Assembly: GCF_947495665.1 (NCBI RefSeq) | Contig: NZ_CANLZV010000010.1 | Span: 1 to 64,000, forward strand | Direction of reading: 5' to 3' | DNA: 64,000 nt | Origin: an uncultured Sunxiuqinia sp. | GTDB lineage: Bacteria > Bacteroidota > Bacteroidia > Bacteroidales > Prolixibacteraceae | Shown: one piece after another, positions 54,561 through 62,730 of the stretch | How the letters are laid out: each line of letters starts with the position of its first letter | Position numbering within the stretch: the first letter of the stretch is position 1 | The notes under the pieces: model-generated | Databases searched by the model: none | What the model was told of the DNA's origin: nothing | Seen by the model: only the letters and a program-made list of their open reading frames with translations | Program-made: the position numbers and the translations under genes

Positions 54561-54605
54561 AAAAGGCGATCAAAGCAGTTTAATGAACTGTCTTGATCGC
54601 CTTTT
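54561..54605. terminator. Bidirectional terminator between GH110 and transglutaminase-like genes
   Basis: Arms of 20 bases (54561-54580 and 54586-54605) pair with two mismatches, AAAAGGCGATCAA against TTGATCGCCTTTT, with a 5-base loop. A-runs and T-runs on both sides serve both strands. Confidence 0.85.
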
Positions 54606-54632
54606 CTGCTTCGGCCAAAAGCCTGTAAAAGT

Positions 54633-55814
54633 CTATTCCTGGTATAGTTTAACCAGTTCGGCCTGATTGCCGGTTTCAATGTTTTCTTCCAGCTGACCAC
54701 CCTTGCCATCGGCATAACGAATGGTGTAAGCTGAATTCTTTTTCAACTTAAATTTCAGAAACTTATTCAGGTCATCAATCGTGCTCGGCGAATATCCAAA
54801 GTCGATGTTCTTATCGCCCTGCCAAATCTCCACCCGGTCAGACACGCGGTTGTCGCCCTTGGTAGTATCCTGGTTTAGGTATAGCACAAAGTCAACCAAC
54901 AACTCATCGTCATTTAACGCACTGTTCTTCACCTGCTCTTCGTATAATCGAATGTACCTGGCCGTTACGTTTTCGCCCGGAATGTATTGAATGTCTTCGT
55001 CCCACACGCAGGGGTAGCTCAAGCCCGTTTGTTTAAACGACGTGGCATAAACACCATGAATCGGCTTTTCGGGGTCAGCCTTTCCGGCATCGGCCAAAAA
55101 CCAGCTTTTATTCAATTCATCCGGATAGTACTCGGTAAAGTACCATTCGCCATCCAAGTAAACTTCAACCCAGGTATGATTTCCGCGCATATTCGTCCAC
55201 AGCGGAGTGCCGGCAATACGCGCAGGAATTCCGACAGCCCGAAGGGCATCAGTCAACAAAATGGACAGGCCGGTACAGCTGGCCATCCCTTGTTCCATCG
55301 ATTCGTAAGGACTTTGATCGGCTTTGCGGCGTTTGGTATTGTACTCCACCTTCACCACATCCTTAATATTTTGAGTCACCGAGTCCACGGCTTCAAAAAT
55401 GGTGGAGCAATTGGCCACCAGTGGTGTAAACCGGTCCAGGAAATCCTGACGCCAGTTATCGCGTCGCTCATTCAGGCTGGCATAAGGCAGTACCTCATTA
55501 AAGAAAACGGAGTCGGGTAAAGCCTGACACCAGGCAAACTGCTCGCGCGCCTGATAGGCCACCCGTGTATTTTCAAGAATAAAGTCTGCAGTCAACGAGG
55601 TCAAATCCCGCTCAGGCATGTTTGTCACTAAAAACAAAACCGCCTTACGGTGCTCTTTGGGTGCTTGCTCCAAGGCCTTCTCCAGCTCCACCCGATTCTC
55701 ACCGGCTTTATTAAAAGCCGTTTCCAACTGTGCTTGTTCTTCATTTGTCCATTGGGTCTGGCAGGAAGAAGCAACTACCAGGATCAAAATCAAAAGGGTA
55801 TAAATAGTTCTCAT
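54633..55814 (-). CDS. Transglutaminase-like lipoprotein
   Basis: A 393-residue predicted lipoprotein (Cys18, VASSC). The transglutaminase-like core includes GMASCTGLSILLTDALRAVG (Cys180), RGNHTWVEVYLDGEWYFTEYYPDE (His213, Asp232), so the Cys-His-Asp triad appears intact. Residues 260-393 form an accessory domain. The family ranges from proteases to cross-linking enzymes; the activity here is unknown. It is periplasmic or surface attached and stands alone. Confidence 0.8.
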   Translation of the reverse strand: MRTIYTLLILILVVASSCQTQWTNEEQAQLETAFNKAGENRVELEKALEQAPKEHRKAVLFLVTNMPERDLTSLTADFILENTRVAYQAREQFAWCQALPDSVFFNEVLPYASLNERRDNWRQDFLDRFTPLVANCSTIFEAVDSVTQNIKDVVKVEYNTKRRKADQSPYESMEQGMASCTGLSILLTDALRAVGIPARIAGTPLWTNMRGNHTWVEVYLDGEWYFTEYYPDELNKSWFLADAGKADPEKPIHGVYATSFKQTGLSYPCVWDEDIQYIPGENVTARYIRLYEEQVKNSALNDDELLVDFVLYLNQDTTKGDNRVSDRVEIWQGDKNIDFGYSPSTIDDLNKFLKFKLKKNSAYTIRYADGKGGQLEENIETGNQAELVKLYQE

Positions 55815-55871
55815 GCCACAAAAATAATGGTTTTTAAGCTATCGCAGAACAATTTGCCGGCCTGAGTGCAC

Positions 55872-55905
55872 AAAAAAAGCTGCTGCCCAACGGACAACAG
55901 CTTTT
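55872..55905 (-). terminator. Terminator after the YebC gene
   Basis: AAAAGCTGCTG and CAACAGCTTTT form an 11-bp stem with one mismatch and a 9-base loop. On the minus strand it is followed by a TTTTTTTG run, 30 bases after the YebC stop codon. Confidence 0.8.
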
Positions 55906-55935
55906 CGTTTTGTTATTATTTATTTCAAATTCAAA

Positions 55936-56646
55936 TCAGGCAATGTTGGTAAATACCTGCTGCACATCGTCATCTTCTTCAATTTTATCCAGCAGTTTTT
56001 CAATATCCTCCAGTTGTTCTTCGGTAAACTCGACGGCCGATGTTGGAATACGCTGTAAGCTTGATTTTTTCACATCAATCTTCAACTCTTCCAGCGCCTG
56101 CGAAAGTGTTCCAAAGCTGGTATAATCGCCGTACACGTAAACCGTGTCCTCATTTTGCTCCACTTCTTCCAGTCCGGCGTCAATCAATTCCAGTTGCAGT
56201 TCTTCCAGGTCCAGCCCCTCATAAGCTTCAAACTGAAACACCGCTTTGCGGTCAAACATAAATTCGAGCGAACCTGTAGGCACCAGGCTACCACCAGCTT
56301 TGTTGAAGTACGACTTCACATTGGCCACCGTACGGGTGGTGTTATCTGAGGCACATTCAACAAAAATCAATACCCCATGAGGACCTTTGCCTTCGTAGTT
56401 GACTTCGGTATAATCGCTGGCATCTTTTCCTGCCGCACGCTTAATGGCCGCGTCAATATTGTCTTTAGGCATGTTTTGCGCTTTCGCATTTTGAATGGCC
56501 GTCCGCAATTTGGCATTCATATCCGGATCAGGCCCGCCTTCTTTGGCGGCCATCGTGATTGATCGTGATAACTTTGGAAAAATTCGGGACATATGCCCCC
56601 AGCGTTTTTCCTTGGCTGCTCTCCGGTATTCAAATGCTCTTCCCAC
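55936..56646 (-). CDS. YebC/PmpR (TACO1) family protein
   Basis: A 236-residue protein of the YebC family. [68 protein letters not shown] and the terminal acidic half match across the length. YebC-type proteins are assigned to transcription control or translation of proline-rich stretches. It is a single gene with its own promoter and terminator. Confidence 0.95.
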   Translation of the reverse strand: MGRAFEYRRAAKEKRWGHMSRIFPKLSRSITMAAKEGGPDPDMNAKLRTAIQNAKAQNMPKDNIDAAIKRAAGKDASDYTEVNYEGKGPHGVLIFVECASDNTTRTVANVKSYFNKAGGSLVPTGSLEFMFDRKAVFQFEAYEGLDLEELQLELIDAGLEEVEQNEDTVYVYGDYTSFGTLSQALEELKIDVKKSSLQRIPTSAVEFTEEQLEDIEKLLDKIEEDDDVQQVFTNIA

Positions 56647-56959
56647 AGTTCAAATATTTTAGTGTGAATGTTTTATTTTTCCGAACGCAAAATTAAAAAT
56701 AATCATCCAAGAATGTTTCTGAAAAGCCAAAAAAGAAGCATTCAAAGCATCAATCAGCTGGAAAACAACCTGCAAGCACACTTCTTGTCCCGTAAATTGT
56801 CCTCCCAATAAAAAGCAAGGTGCCTGGATGGAAGAGGTTCAAAAATTACCACAACAAACAGGAATGCGCTATATTTACACCAGCAAACAGCCCTGTGGCG
56901 CCCATCAGCTCAAAACAAAGGCTCAACCGCTTAAAGGACAACTTCAAAACACAAGATCA
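56647..56959. other. Intergenic region between YebC and apbE genes
   Basis: The 313 bases separate the divergent genes. The YebC promoter element lies at 56688-56695. An open frame from 56828 runs into apbE but lacks family similarity; nothing else is recognised. Confidence 0.5.
56688..56695 (-). promoter_or_regulatory. -7 element of the YebC gene
   Basis: On the minus strand TAATTTTG followed by CG matches TAnnTTTG. The start codon is about 40 bases downstream; no clear -33 TTG was found. Confidence 0.45.
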
Positions 56960-57964
56960 ATGAGAACATTTTACCTTCTTTCCCTCCTTCTTTTCGCGCT
57001 GGCATCCTGCCAACAACCTGCTCAGTACATTTCAAACGAGGGGTATATTTACGGAACAATTTATCATGTTACCTATGAAAGCCCGCAAGGGAAAGACCTT
57101 CAGCCGGAAATTGAAGCCGTTATGATGGAGTTGAACCAATCCATGTCCACCTTCGATTCAACCTCAACCATTTCGAAGGTGAATAAAAATGAACCCACCG
57201 AACTGGACGAGCTCTTTATCACCATTTTTAAGCAGGCTCAGAAAATTTCGGAACTCACCGATGGCGCCTTCGACATAACCGTGGCTCCGATGGTGAATGT
57301 CTGGGGATTTGGGTTCAAAAACAAAGAACAGGTTACCCCCCAACTCATCGACTCGCTCAAGCAGCTGGTTGGCTACCAAAAAGTACATCTGGAAAACGGT
57401 CAGCTTATGAAGGATCATCCCAACACCATGCTCGATGCCAGTGCCATTGCCAAAGGATTTGCCTGCGACATGGTGGCGGATTATTTGTATAGCCAGGGCT
57501 GTAAAAACCTGATGGTTGAGATTGGTGGCGAAGTGGTTGCCAAAGGAAAAAATGCCAAAGGAAACTACTGGTCAATTGGGATCAGCAAACCCGATGACAA
57601 CGAATTTTTCACCCAGCAGAAGCTAAAAGCCATTGTTGAACTGCAGGACAGAGCCTTGGCCACTTCGGGCAATTACCGCAATTTCTATGTGGAAGATGGC
57701 ATAAAATACGCCCACACCATCGATCCGAAAACCGGCTACCCCGTCCAGCACAGCCTGCTGAGCACAACGGTACTGGCCGACAATTGCATGACGGCCGACG
57801 CCTATGCCACGGCATTTATGGTGAGTGGGTTGGAAAAATCCATCGCCATAGCCGAAGCTGACCCGGAGATTGATGTGTACTTTATTTATTCAGACCCAAA
57901 CGGGAACTACCAAACCTATGTAAGCCCGGGATTTAAAAAGCTGCTGAAAAAGGAATACGAGTAG
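56960..57964 (+). CDS. apbE: FAD:protein FMN transferase ApbE, lipoprotein
   Basis: A 334-residue lipoprotein (Cys17, ALASC). ApbE attaches FMN to threonine of periplasmic flavoproteins such as NqrB/NqrC and RnfG. LNQSMSTFDSTSTISKVN, GAFDITVAPMVNVWGFG, DASAIAKGFACDMVADYL and the VEIGGEVVAKGKN, SGNYRNFYVEDGIKYAHTID motifs are in order. The start used here gives a proper signal peptide; a longer frame upstream would place 44 residues before it. No Nqr or Rnf genes are in this window. Confidence 0.92.
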   Translation: MRTFYLLSLLLFALASCQQPAQYISNEGYIYGTIYHVTYESPQGKDLQPEIEAVMMELNQSMSTFDSTSTISKVNKNEPTELDELFITIFKQAQKISELTDGAFDITVAPMVNVWGFGFKNKEQVTPQLIDSLKQLVGYQKVHLENGQLMKDHPNTMLDASAIAKGFACDMVADYLYSQGCKNLMVEIGGEVVAKGKNAKGNYWSIGISKPDDNEFFTQQKLKAIVELQDRALATSGNYRNFYVEDGIKYAHTIDPKTGYPVQHSLLSTTVLADNCMTADAYATAFMVSGLEKSIAIAEADPEIDVYFIYSDPNGNYQTYVSPGFKKLLKKEYE

Positions 57965-58090
57965 CGAAGAAGGGAAAAGGGAGGAAGGAGTAAGGAAACA
58001 GGAGAACGGGGAAAGAAGTCGTGAGTATCGGACAACCGATAACTGAAAACCGATAACTGACAACCGACTACTTAGAACTCGACAAAAAAA

Positions 58091-58129
58091 CAATCAGCCG
58101 TCCTTTAATGATAAAAAGACGGCTGATTG
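58091..58129 (-). terminator. Terminator after the small membrane protein gene
   Basis: A perfect 12-bp stem CAATCAGCCGTC / GACGGCTGATTG with a 15-base loop; on the minus strand a run of seven T follows. Just upstream, 58029-58073 carries several CCGATAACTGAAAA-type short repeats. Confidence 0.85.
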
Positions 58130-58158
58130 CACCCTAAGCTCGGTTGAGCTGCAACTTA

Positions 58159-58407
58159 TCAACATCCACCGGGGCTATCCTCAATCAGTGAAAGTTGTTT
58201 AAATGTTAATTGACGTTTGGCTTTTGCCTGCTCCATCTTATCAAAAGTCTGGGCACAGGTAATGCCGCGCTCCTTCATGTGTTTGTTGGCTCCAATATGC
58301 AGGTTCGGGAATTTCCCCCTTTTCTGAACTAAAATGCGGATGGCCAACCCGACAAAAGCAAGGGCCACCAAGGCTACAGCAACGCCAAATACTAGCAAAA
58401 ATTCCAT
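58159..58407 (-). CDS. Small membrane protein with conserved-looking HIG/CAQ motif
   Basis: An 82-residue protein. One helix (residues ~3-27) leads to a soluble part with KFPNLHIGANKHMKERGITC and AQTFDKMEQAK, ending DSPGGC. I recall similar small proteins in other Bacteroidota, some near apbE or respiratory genes, but I cannot assign a family. The two Cys could bind a cofactor or metal, but this is speculation. Convergent with apbE. Confidence 0.6.
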   Translation of the reverse strand: MEFLLVFGVAVALVALAFVGLAIRILVQKRGKFPNLHIGANKHMKERGITCAQTFDKMEQAKAKRQLTFKQLSLIEDSPGGC

Positions 58408-58540
58408 GGTTCTCTCCTTTCTTTATAAGTGCTGCAAAAATACTTAAAAATCCAGTTTAATCGTAATGACTACTGGTCTATTTTCAATAACAGTCTGATG
58501 GGCCGTATAGTTGCTGAATTCTTTCGTTGTGTTACGGAAA

Positions 58541-59005
58541 TAAAAGTTAGCCGCTGATTTTCATTGCTACAACGCGAGAAGTAAAAGTTGGCTGTCGATT
58601 TTCATCTCTACAGCGCGAGAAGTAAAAGTTAGCTGTCAGTTTTCATCTCTACAACGCGAGAAATAAAAGCTGGCCGCTGATTTTCATTTCTACAACGCGA
58701 GAAATAAAAGCTGGCTGCCGATTTTCACGTCTACAGCACGAGAAGTAAAAGTTAGCTATCAGTTTTCATTTCTACAGCGCGAGAAATAAAAGTTAGCCGC
58801 TGATTTTCATTTCTACAACGCGAGAAGTAAAAGCTGGCTGTCAGTTTTCATTTCTACAACGCGAGAAGCAAAAGCTGGCTGCCGATTTTCATTTCTATGG
58901 CGCGAGAAGTAAAAGCTGGCTGTCGATTTTCATCTCTACAGCGCGAGAAATAAAAGTTAGCTGTTGATTTTTATTTCTACAACGCGAGAAGTAAAAGCCA
59001 GCCGA
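58541..59005. repeat. Tandem array of twelve 41-bp units (array B)
   Basis: TAAAAG (CAAAAG in one unit) starts at 58541 and then every 41 bases to 58992: eleven full units and a partial twelfth. The consensus is GAGAARTAAAAGYTRGCYG followed by YYGRTTTTCATYTCTACARCGC. Within each unit AGAARTAAAA can pair imperfectly with TTTTCATTTCT to form a hairpin. Stop codons occur in every unit on both strands, so it is non-coding. Spacers do not exist, so it is not a CRISPR array. Confidence 0.95.
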
Positions 59006-59040
59006 TTTTTTAATGGTCGTTAAAAACGACACCAAGCGAA

Positions 59041-59148
59041 CCCCTTGTTACCGCTTCGCTCAAACAAGGGGGAGATGGGCTATTGTACAGTTAAACCTTA
59101 TGGATTCCAAATCCATTGTTAGTAGGGATCGGATTCCAAATCCGATCC
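59041..59148. repeat. Cluster of intergenic palindromes
   Basis: Two palindromes share the core GGATTCCAAATCC: ATGGATT-CCA-AATCCAT (59100-59116) and GGATCGGATT-CCA-AATCCGATCC (59126-59148, 10-bp arms). A CCCCTTGTT / AACAAGGGG stem precedes them at 59041-59071. They are probably copies of dispersed intergenic elements. Confidence 0.6.
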
Positions 59149-59172
59149 AGCCACGGTTAATAGAAGCTAATC

Positions 59173-60078
59173 TTAAAATGTAATTTGTCTTTGTTTAGTC
59201 CCATCTGAATTTACGATATACAATACCTCTTTAGAATAGTCTGCATTAGCATGGCTGAATACGATTTCATCACTTACCGACCATGAAGGATCTTTGCCGT
59301 AAGTAATTTCTCGGTAATTACTTCCATCTACATTCATTACGCATAAGCGAAGGCTGCTGCTCCAGGCTATCATTTGGCCATCCGGAGACCAGGTGGGAGC
59401 ACGATCATCTCTTTCATTATTTGTTAGCCTGATTTTTATTTTATCATCTGTATCTTGCTTAAAGATTTCGCTTGGGGTTTTACCATCCATCCAGTCATAG
59501 TAAATGAATTCATTCCCATTAGGAGATAATTCGGGATCCCGACCTGAAGTAATATTTAACCCAAAAATTACATTTGGATTCTGGAATTTATGTGTCGTAA
59601 AATACACCCCCCTCTCATCGCCTAATGGTTTGTCAAATAATATATATTTGCCATCTGACGACCAATCCGGAAAATAAAATTCAGGATTATCCAGATAGTT
59701 CAGGCCTGAAAAAGTGGTAAGACTGTCTCCGTTTATTTTACATTTTTGAATTACTCCCCCAGAGCTAAAAACAAGCCACTGCCCATCGGGAGACCAGGAC
59801 GGTGAAAAATGATCCCCTCGCAAAACTAATTTACGATTACCCCCGTTCTTATCAATAATGTAAAGCCCTGTGGGATAATCGCCAGAGTTTCCCCAAGCAA
59901 AATGATAATAGGCGATATGTTCGCCATCCGGTGAAAAAGCCGGGAACTGGTCCTGCGGGCCTTCGATAATGTAATTTATCGGTGATGGATAGTCATCCTC
60001 TTTATAACATGAGACAAGGAAGATTAATATCAATATATTTAACCAGAGTTTAAAGCTTGATAAAGGTTTTTGTTGCAT
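59173..60078 (-). CDS. TolB-like WD40/PD40 beta-propeller lipoprotein
   Basis: A 301-residue predicted lipoprotein (Cys24, FLVSC). PD40 repeats recur: FPAFSPDGEHIAYY, FSPSWSPDGQWLVFSS, FPDWSSDGKYILFD, APTWSPDGQMIAWSS and a final DPSWSVSDEIVFS, making a five- to six-bladed propeller like the C-terminal half of TolB. It is likely an extracytoplasmic binding protein; the ligand is unknown. The start at 60078 is chosen because it gives the signal peptide; a slightly longer frame exists. Confidence 0.8.
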   Translation of the reverse strand: MQQKPLSSFKLWLNILILIFLVSCYKEDDYPSPINYIIEGPQDQFPAFSPDGEHIAYYHFAWGNSGDYPTGLYIIDKNGGNRKLVLRGDHFSPSWSPDGQWLVFSSGGVIQKCKINGDSLTTFSGLNYLDNPEFYFPDWSSDGKYILFDKPLGDERGVYFTTHKFQNPNVIFGLNITSGRDPELSPNGNEFIYYDWMDGKTPSEIFKQDTDDKIKIRLTNNERDDRAPTWSPDGQMIAWSSSLRLCVMNVDGSNYREITYGKDPSWSVSDEIVFSHANADYSKEVLYIVNSDGTKQRQITF

Positions 60079-60587
60079 AGCGAATTCTAAATTAAAAACC
60101 ATACTCTTATTTCATATTTTTACATTCCTAATTAAAAGAAGGAGCAGCAGAAGCCTGATACTTTGTTTTCATCATTTTAAGTTTTTGATTACTATTTTTC
60201 AGAATCAGGCGTAAGGGGGGGCGAATCGTACTAAGGCGGGTGTAAATCCATCGCTTTTACATCTTAAGGTCTTGCAAATTGTCGGTGTATACCTTTTCCA
60301 AAGTTCTATAACTTAGGAAAAGTAATTAGATCATAGTGCCCTGGGTTCCTTAAAAATCACAATTGACTAATAGATGATTGAAGGTATAAAAAGGTTGCCT
60401 GAAAACATTTATGTTATGAAGCAGCTTTGATAGCTCAAAATATCAGCGTGCTTAAGCCTTCTTCAAGGGTGCAATTAACCATCAGGGCACCAATTCTTTC
60501 GAGCTAATCAGGCCTAAAGCAAGAAGTACTTGTAAACCGCATGCAAATCTCAAACATTCTTGCTAATTTTAAAGCAAAAATCACATC
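60079..60587. other. Gene-free stretch
   Basis: The 509 bases between divergent genes contain no open frame of interest. A G-rich run (GGGGGGGCG) is near 60213-60222. Near 60565-60575 TAATTTTA is an imperfect -7 element for the next gene. I see nothing else. Confidence 0.55.
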
Positions 60588-60974
60588 ATGCAAAAACACA
60601 TCAATATTGTTGCAGCCCTGCAAATTGGCTACAGCATCTTCGGAATACTTTTCGCCCTCTTAATTTATACCATTCTGCATTTGGTTGGAGATTTCTCCGA
60701 CGACGCGGAAGCCAACCTCGTCCTATCGATTGTGGCCAATGTCATTGCCGTTCTTTTCATCCTGGTGGCTATCCCTGGCATTATTGGCGGACTTGGCTTA
60801 ATTAAACGAAAAGAATGGGCCCGCATCCTGGTTTTAATCCTGTCGGTTCTGGCTATTTTCAATTTCCCGGTTGGAACAGGTGTCGGCATCTATTCCATTT
60901 GGGCACTGGTACATCCGGATGTGGTGACTGAATTTGGGAAAGCTCCCGAAGAAGCACCGGTCAATCATGGCTAA
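60588..60974 (+). CDS. Hypothetical membrane protein
   Basis: A 128-residue protein with about three or four helices (residues ~8-32, ~45-75, ~82-108), resembling the small DUF4064-like membrane proteins. LVAIPGIIGGLGLIKRKEWARI is the most recognisable motif. Function unknown. It overlaps the acylphosphatase gene by 8 bases. Confidence 0.65.
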   Translation: MQKHINIVAALQIGYSIFGILFALLIYTILHLVGDFSDDAEANLVLSIVANVIAVLFILVAIPGIIGGLGLIKRKEWARILVLILSVLAIFNFPVGTGVGIYSIWALVHPDVVTEFGKAPEEAPVNHG

Positions 60975-61245
60975 ATCCAGACGTCATATCTTACTTTCCG
61001 GAAGGGTTCAAGGTGTTGGATTCCGGCATTTTGTTCATCAAAAAGCCAAGGAATGCCAGCTGAATGGCTGGGTAAAAAACCTGCCCAACGGGAAAGTGGA
61101 ACTGGAAGTAGAAGGCCGGGAAAAGGATTTGAATTGTTTTATCGATTACCTGAAACTAGGAAACGGCTATAGCCGAACCGACCAATTAAACCAAAGTAAA
61201 CTAGAACCAAACGCCAATTACAGCGATTTTAGCATCCGATATTAA
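60967..61245 (+). CDS. acyP: Acylphosphatase
   Basis: A 92-residue acylphosphatase. The signature GRVQGVGFRHFV (~residues 13-24), with the catalytic Arg, and GWVKNLPNGKVELEVEG (catalytic Asn) are both present. It hydrolyses acyl phosphates. The AADC-type decarboxylase gene starts 2 bases after its stop. Confidence 0.93.
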   Translation: MAKSRRHILLSGRVQGVGFRHFVHQKAKECQLNGWVKNLPNGKVELEVEGREKDLNCFIDYLKLGNGYSRTDQLNQSKLEPNANYSDFSIRY

Positions 61246-61247
61246 CC

Positions 61248-62681
61248 ATGACAACACAAAACTACCATATGAGCCCGGCGCAATTTCGCGAGGAGGGCAA
61301 AAAACTTATTGACTGGATCGCCGACTACTATGAGCAAGTCGAAAATTATCCGGTTTTATCGCAGGTAAGCCCCGGTGATGTTCGCAAGAACCTGCCGCCC
61401 AATGCGCCGGAAAAAGGCGAAAGCTTTGATGCCATGATGAAGGATGTGGAACAATTCATTATGCCCGGAATCACCCACTGGCAATCCCCCAATTTCTTTG
61501 CCTACTTCCAGTCCAACACCTCCGGACCATCCATTCTGGGCGAGCTGCTTTCGGCCGGACTGGGCGTTCAAGGCATGCTGTGGGCCACCAGCCCCGCCTG
61601 CACCGAGCTGGAAAGTCATGTAATGGATTGGCTGGTTGACATGATGGGCTTGCCACAGGCGTTTAAAACCACCAACAACGGTGGCGGGGTTATTCAGGAC
61701 ACCGCCTCCAACGCACTGATTACCGCCTTGCTTTGTGCCCGCGAAATGAAAACCAATTTCGGAACCAACAAGTTGGGAGGCTGCCCCAAGATTGTAGCCT
61801 ATGCCTCGTCGCAAACGCACTCTTCGCTGGAGAAAGGCATTAAAGTGATTGGCGTTGGCGAACGTAACCTGCGCATTGTGGAGGTGGATGAAAACTTCGC
61901 CCTGGATCCGGAGAAAATGGAACAGCAGATCAAGCAGGACCTGGAGGAAGGCTTTATCCCGTTTTTTGCCTGCGCAACCATTGGCACCACTTCCTCCAAC
62001 GCTGTTGACCCGATTCGGGCCATAGGAGAAATCTGCCGCCGTTACGACATCTGGCTTCATATTGATGCCGCTATGGCCGGATCAGCCGCTGTTTGCCCCG
62101 AGTACCGCGCCGCATTCGATGGCCTAGAATTGGCCAAGAGTTACGCCTTCAATCCGCATAAATGGCTATTTACCAACTTTGACTGCGACTGCTTTTATGT
62201 TACCGACAAAGCGGTACTGATCAAAACCTTAAGCATTCTGCCGGAATACCTTAAAAATGAAGCAAGCGAAAAAGGAGCCGTGATTGATTACCGCGACTGG
62301 CACATTCAGCTAGGGCGTCGTTTTCGGGCGTTAAAACTGTGGTTTGTTATTCGGCATTATGGCGTAGAAGGACTGCGTTACCACATCAGCGAGCACATCC
62401 GCCTGGCACAAGAGCTGGCCAGTTGGGTTGATAAATCGGAAGACTTCGAATTGCTGAACCAACCGCCATTCAACCTGGTTTGTTTCCGGCACAAGAAAGA
62501 AGACGCTTTCAATAAGGAGCTGATGAACACGCTAAATAAAAGTGGTAAAATCTTTCTGACACATACCGTTCTGAATGGGCAATTCTGGCTGCGCATGAGT
62601 GTGGGGCAAACACAAACCCGGCAAGAACATGTAGAACGAGCCTGGGCCTTGATTCAGCAAACAGCTGCACAGCTGGCTTAA
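61248..62681 (+). CDS. Aromatic-L-amino-acid decarboxylase (PLP dependent)
   Basis: A 477-residue group II PLP decarboxylase. MSPAQFREEGKKLIDWIADY at the N-terminus, THWQSPNFFAYFQSN, SSQTHSSLEK (His191), LHIDAAMAGSA (Asp273) and the Schiff-base lysine Lys305 in FNPHKWLF match human AADC closely in order and spacing (H192, D271, K303 from memory). It would convert aromatic amino acids such as Trp, Tyr, Phe or DOPA to amines, but which cannot be said. It is co-transcribed with acylphosphatase and the small membrane protein by spacing. Confidence 0.9.
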   Translation: MTTQNYHMSPAQFREEGKKLIDWIADYYEQVENYPVLSQVSPGDVRKNLPPNAPEKGESFDAMMKDVEQFIMPGITHWQSPNFFAYFQSNTSGPSILGELLSAGLGVQGMLWATSPACTELESHVMDWLVDMMGLPQAFKTTNNGGGVIQDTASNALITALLCAREMKTNFGTNKLGGCPKIVAYASSQTHSSLEKGIKVIGVGERNLRIVEVDENFALDPEKMEQQIKQDLEEGFIPFFACATIGTTSSNAVDPIRAIGEICRRYDIWLHIDAAMAGSAAVCPEYRAAFDGLELAKSYAFNPHKWLFTNFDCDCFYVTDKAVLIKTLSILPEYLKNEASEKGAVIDYRDWHIQLGRRFRALKLWFVIRHYGVEGLRYHISEHIRLAQELASWVDKSEDFELLNQPPFNLVCFRHKKEDAFNKELMNTLNKSGKIFLTHTVLNGQFWLRMSVGQTQTRQEHVERAWALIQQTAAQLA

Positions 62682-62730
62682 ACGCCCGAGGAATAGCAAT
62701 GAAATAAACATCACACGCTTATCAGGCCAT

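Larger units (their letters stand above)
58408..59172. other. Gene-free region packed with repeats and palindromes
   Basis: The 765 bases hold no gene. They contain array B (58541-59005), a GTCGTT / AACGAC palindrome at 59016-59030, a 9-bp stem CCCCTTGTT / AACAAGGGG at 59041-59071, and two related palindromes with the core GGATTCCAAATCC at 59100-59116 and 59126-59148. Confidence 0.8.

Noticed and set aside
58541-59005. CRISPR array
   Set aside because: The units are contiguous and alike over their whole length, with no unique spacers, and no cas gene is nearby.
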